A stretch of 23,109 bases of DNA from Purshia tridentata (taxonomy: Eukaryota; Streptophyta; Magnoliopsida; Rosales; Rosaceae). A program made the position numbers and the translations under genes. The notes beneath the pieces were generated by a model. The model was given only the letters and a program-made list of their open reading frames with translations, ran no database searches and had not been told where the DNA came from. Positions 22,025 to 23,109 of the stretch are shown in pieces. Each line of letters begins with the position of its first letter. The first letter of the stretch is position 1. The stretch spans positions 1-23,109 of the forward strand of contig QANT01003849.1 of NCBI GenBank assembly GCA_003254885.1. Direction: 5' to 3'.

Positions 22025-23109
22025 TTGTATAGATTCCTACGTGGTATATATATGAAAAGAGAAAATAGTTGATATGCAAAGCAATCCTTAGCATACATAG
22101 GACTATAATTGTAGGTGCTCATTGGGTTCGTTTATCCTTTGAACTGACTTCGATCGGAATCAAAAGGTGGAGGTGGAGCTACCTTTTCATTCAAGCTTTG
22201 TGCTAGTATAGTGCTCAATATATATTCCCGATCATAGTCTTCTTATATATGTTGTATTCGATCATGTAGGTTTTAGTGATGACATGCATTCACATGAAAA
22301 GTGGAATTAGAAATGCTTCAATCCAAACTCAAGCTTTAAAAAAGAGTTATGAAAACGTATGCATCGTCAAGGGGTATGCTTTAGGACGTGTCATCCATCT
22401 ATCACTTTTGTTTGTCATTCGTAATATAATTATGGTTTACAACTCTATATCTTAAAGACTTAAACTTAGAAGGAAGCAAATATAAAAAACAAAAAACAGA
22501 TTTAGAAGGAGGGAATATTGTGACGTGAGCATCATGAAACCTTCCTAAATTTATTAATAAACCCAAATTTATGATTCCACACCATAAATTTCATCATTTT
22601 TTCAAATAGCATACAATTTCATTATTAGATGATTTTTTTATTTTTTACTTTTAAAGAATGATTTTTTAATAAAGATTAAAAAAAAACAGTTTGAATTATT
22701 AAACTAAACTATAATGCAGAGAAATCTTACAACATGTTTATCAAATTAGCTTATTTAAGAAATTTCTTAATAAAATCCTCATATATACATAAAAGAATAA
22801 GAAATAAGATTGTGCGTCGAGCCATAGCCTATTCGATCCTAGCAAGCCATGCCCTGACTCAACATTGCGTATTTATATAGTCTTTTATCGAGGATGCTTC
22901 AAATGATCAGGTATACCTCGATCATCATGGCTAGTACTATTGCTTGTGAAACTTATTCCACATTATAGTTCAATAAACAAAGCTATTTATTTTTTCCGTC
23001 TTAATTTAAAGATCATTCCGGTTAAAAATTTGGGTGATTTATAGGCCGGTCCAATTTTTTCTCTTCTCTTAGGCTAATACCTTAATACTTTTTTATTTTT
23101 AACTAAGGT
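22024..23109. other. Gene-poor AT-rich DNA at the window's right end
   Basis: No coding frame, RNA gene or clear repeat is recognisable. The stretch is AT-rich, with T- and A-runs around 22630-22690, and runs off the window edge. Confidence 0.5.

Noticed and set aside
1..23109. CRISPR array, tRNA or rRNA genes, bacterial-type operon
   Set aside because: No spaced identical repeats, no cloverleaf or rRNA sequence recognised; gene structure is eukaryotic throughout.

Overview
This is a stretch of nuclear plant DNA, most likely from a dicot. The evidence is interrupted genes with GT..AG introns, AT-rich intergenic DNA, many microsatellites and small transposon relics, and proteins that closely resemble dicot homologues. 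The species cannot be named from the sequence. I rebuilt three complete protein-coding genes exon by exon. All three stay in frame, with no internal stops.

Layout. 1-1895: AT-rich, non-coding DNA with a 115-bp tandem duplication and purine-rich satellite-like DNA. 1896-3722 (minus): a 3-exon gene for a 430-aa SAM-binding, spermidine-synthase/METTL13-like protein with a likely organellar presequence. Its first intron carries a 160-bp tandem duplication that copied the splice donor. 3723-5706: the shared upstream region of two divergent genes, containing a 5'-truncated LINE 3' end with a poly-A tail and a probable target-site duplication. 5707-8407 (plus): an 8-exon gene for a 314-aa TLD-domain (OXR-type) protein. 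8408-10523: the convergent intergenic region, holding a ~0.6-kb inverted-repeat element with a C-rich core. 10524-19020 (minus): an 18-exon gene for a 523-aa PRP19/MAC3 protein (U-box, Prp19 coiled coil, WD40), with site II-type motifs and a CCAAT box upstream. 19021-23109: gene-poor DNA with transposon-like fragments and an (AT)n tract.

The three genes have no evident shared pathway: probable organellar SAM-dependent enzyme, oxidation-resistance-type protein, and spliceosomal/ubiquitin-ligase factor. They look like ordinary neighbours. I found no undescribed multi-gene system. The observations most worth checking are the duplicated splice donor, the two mobile-element insertions and the sequence divergence of the PRP19 copy.
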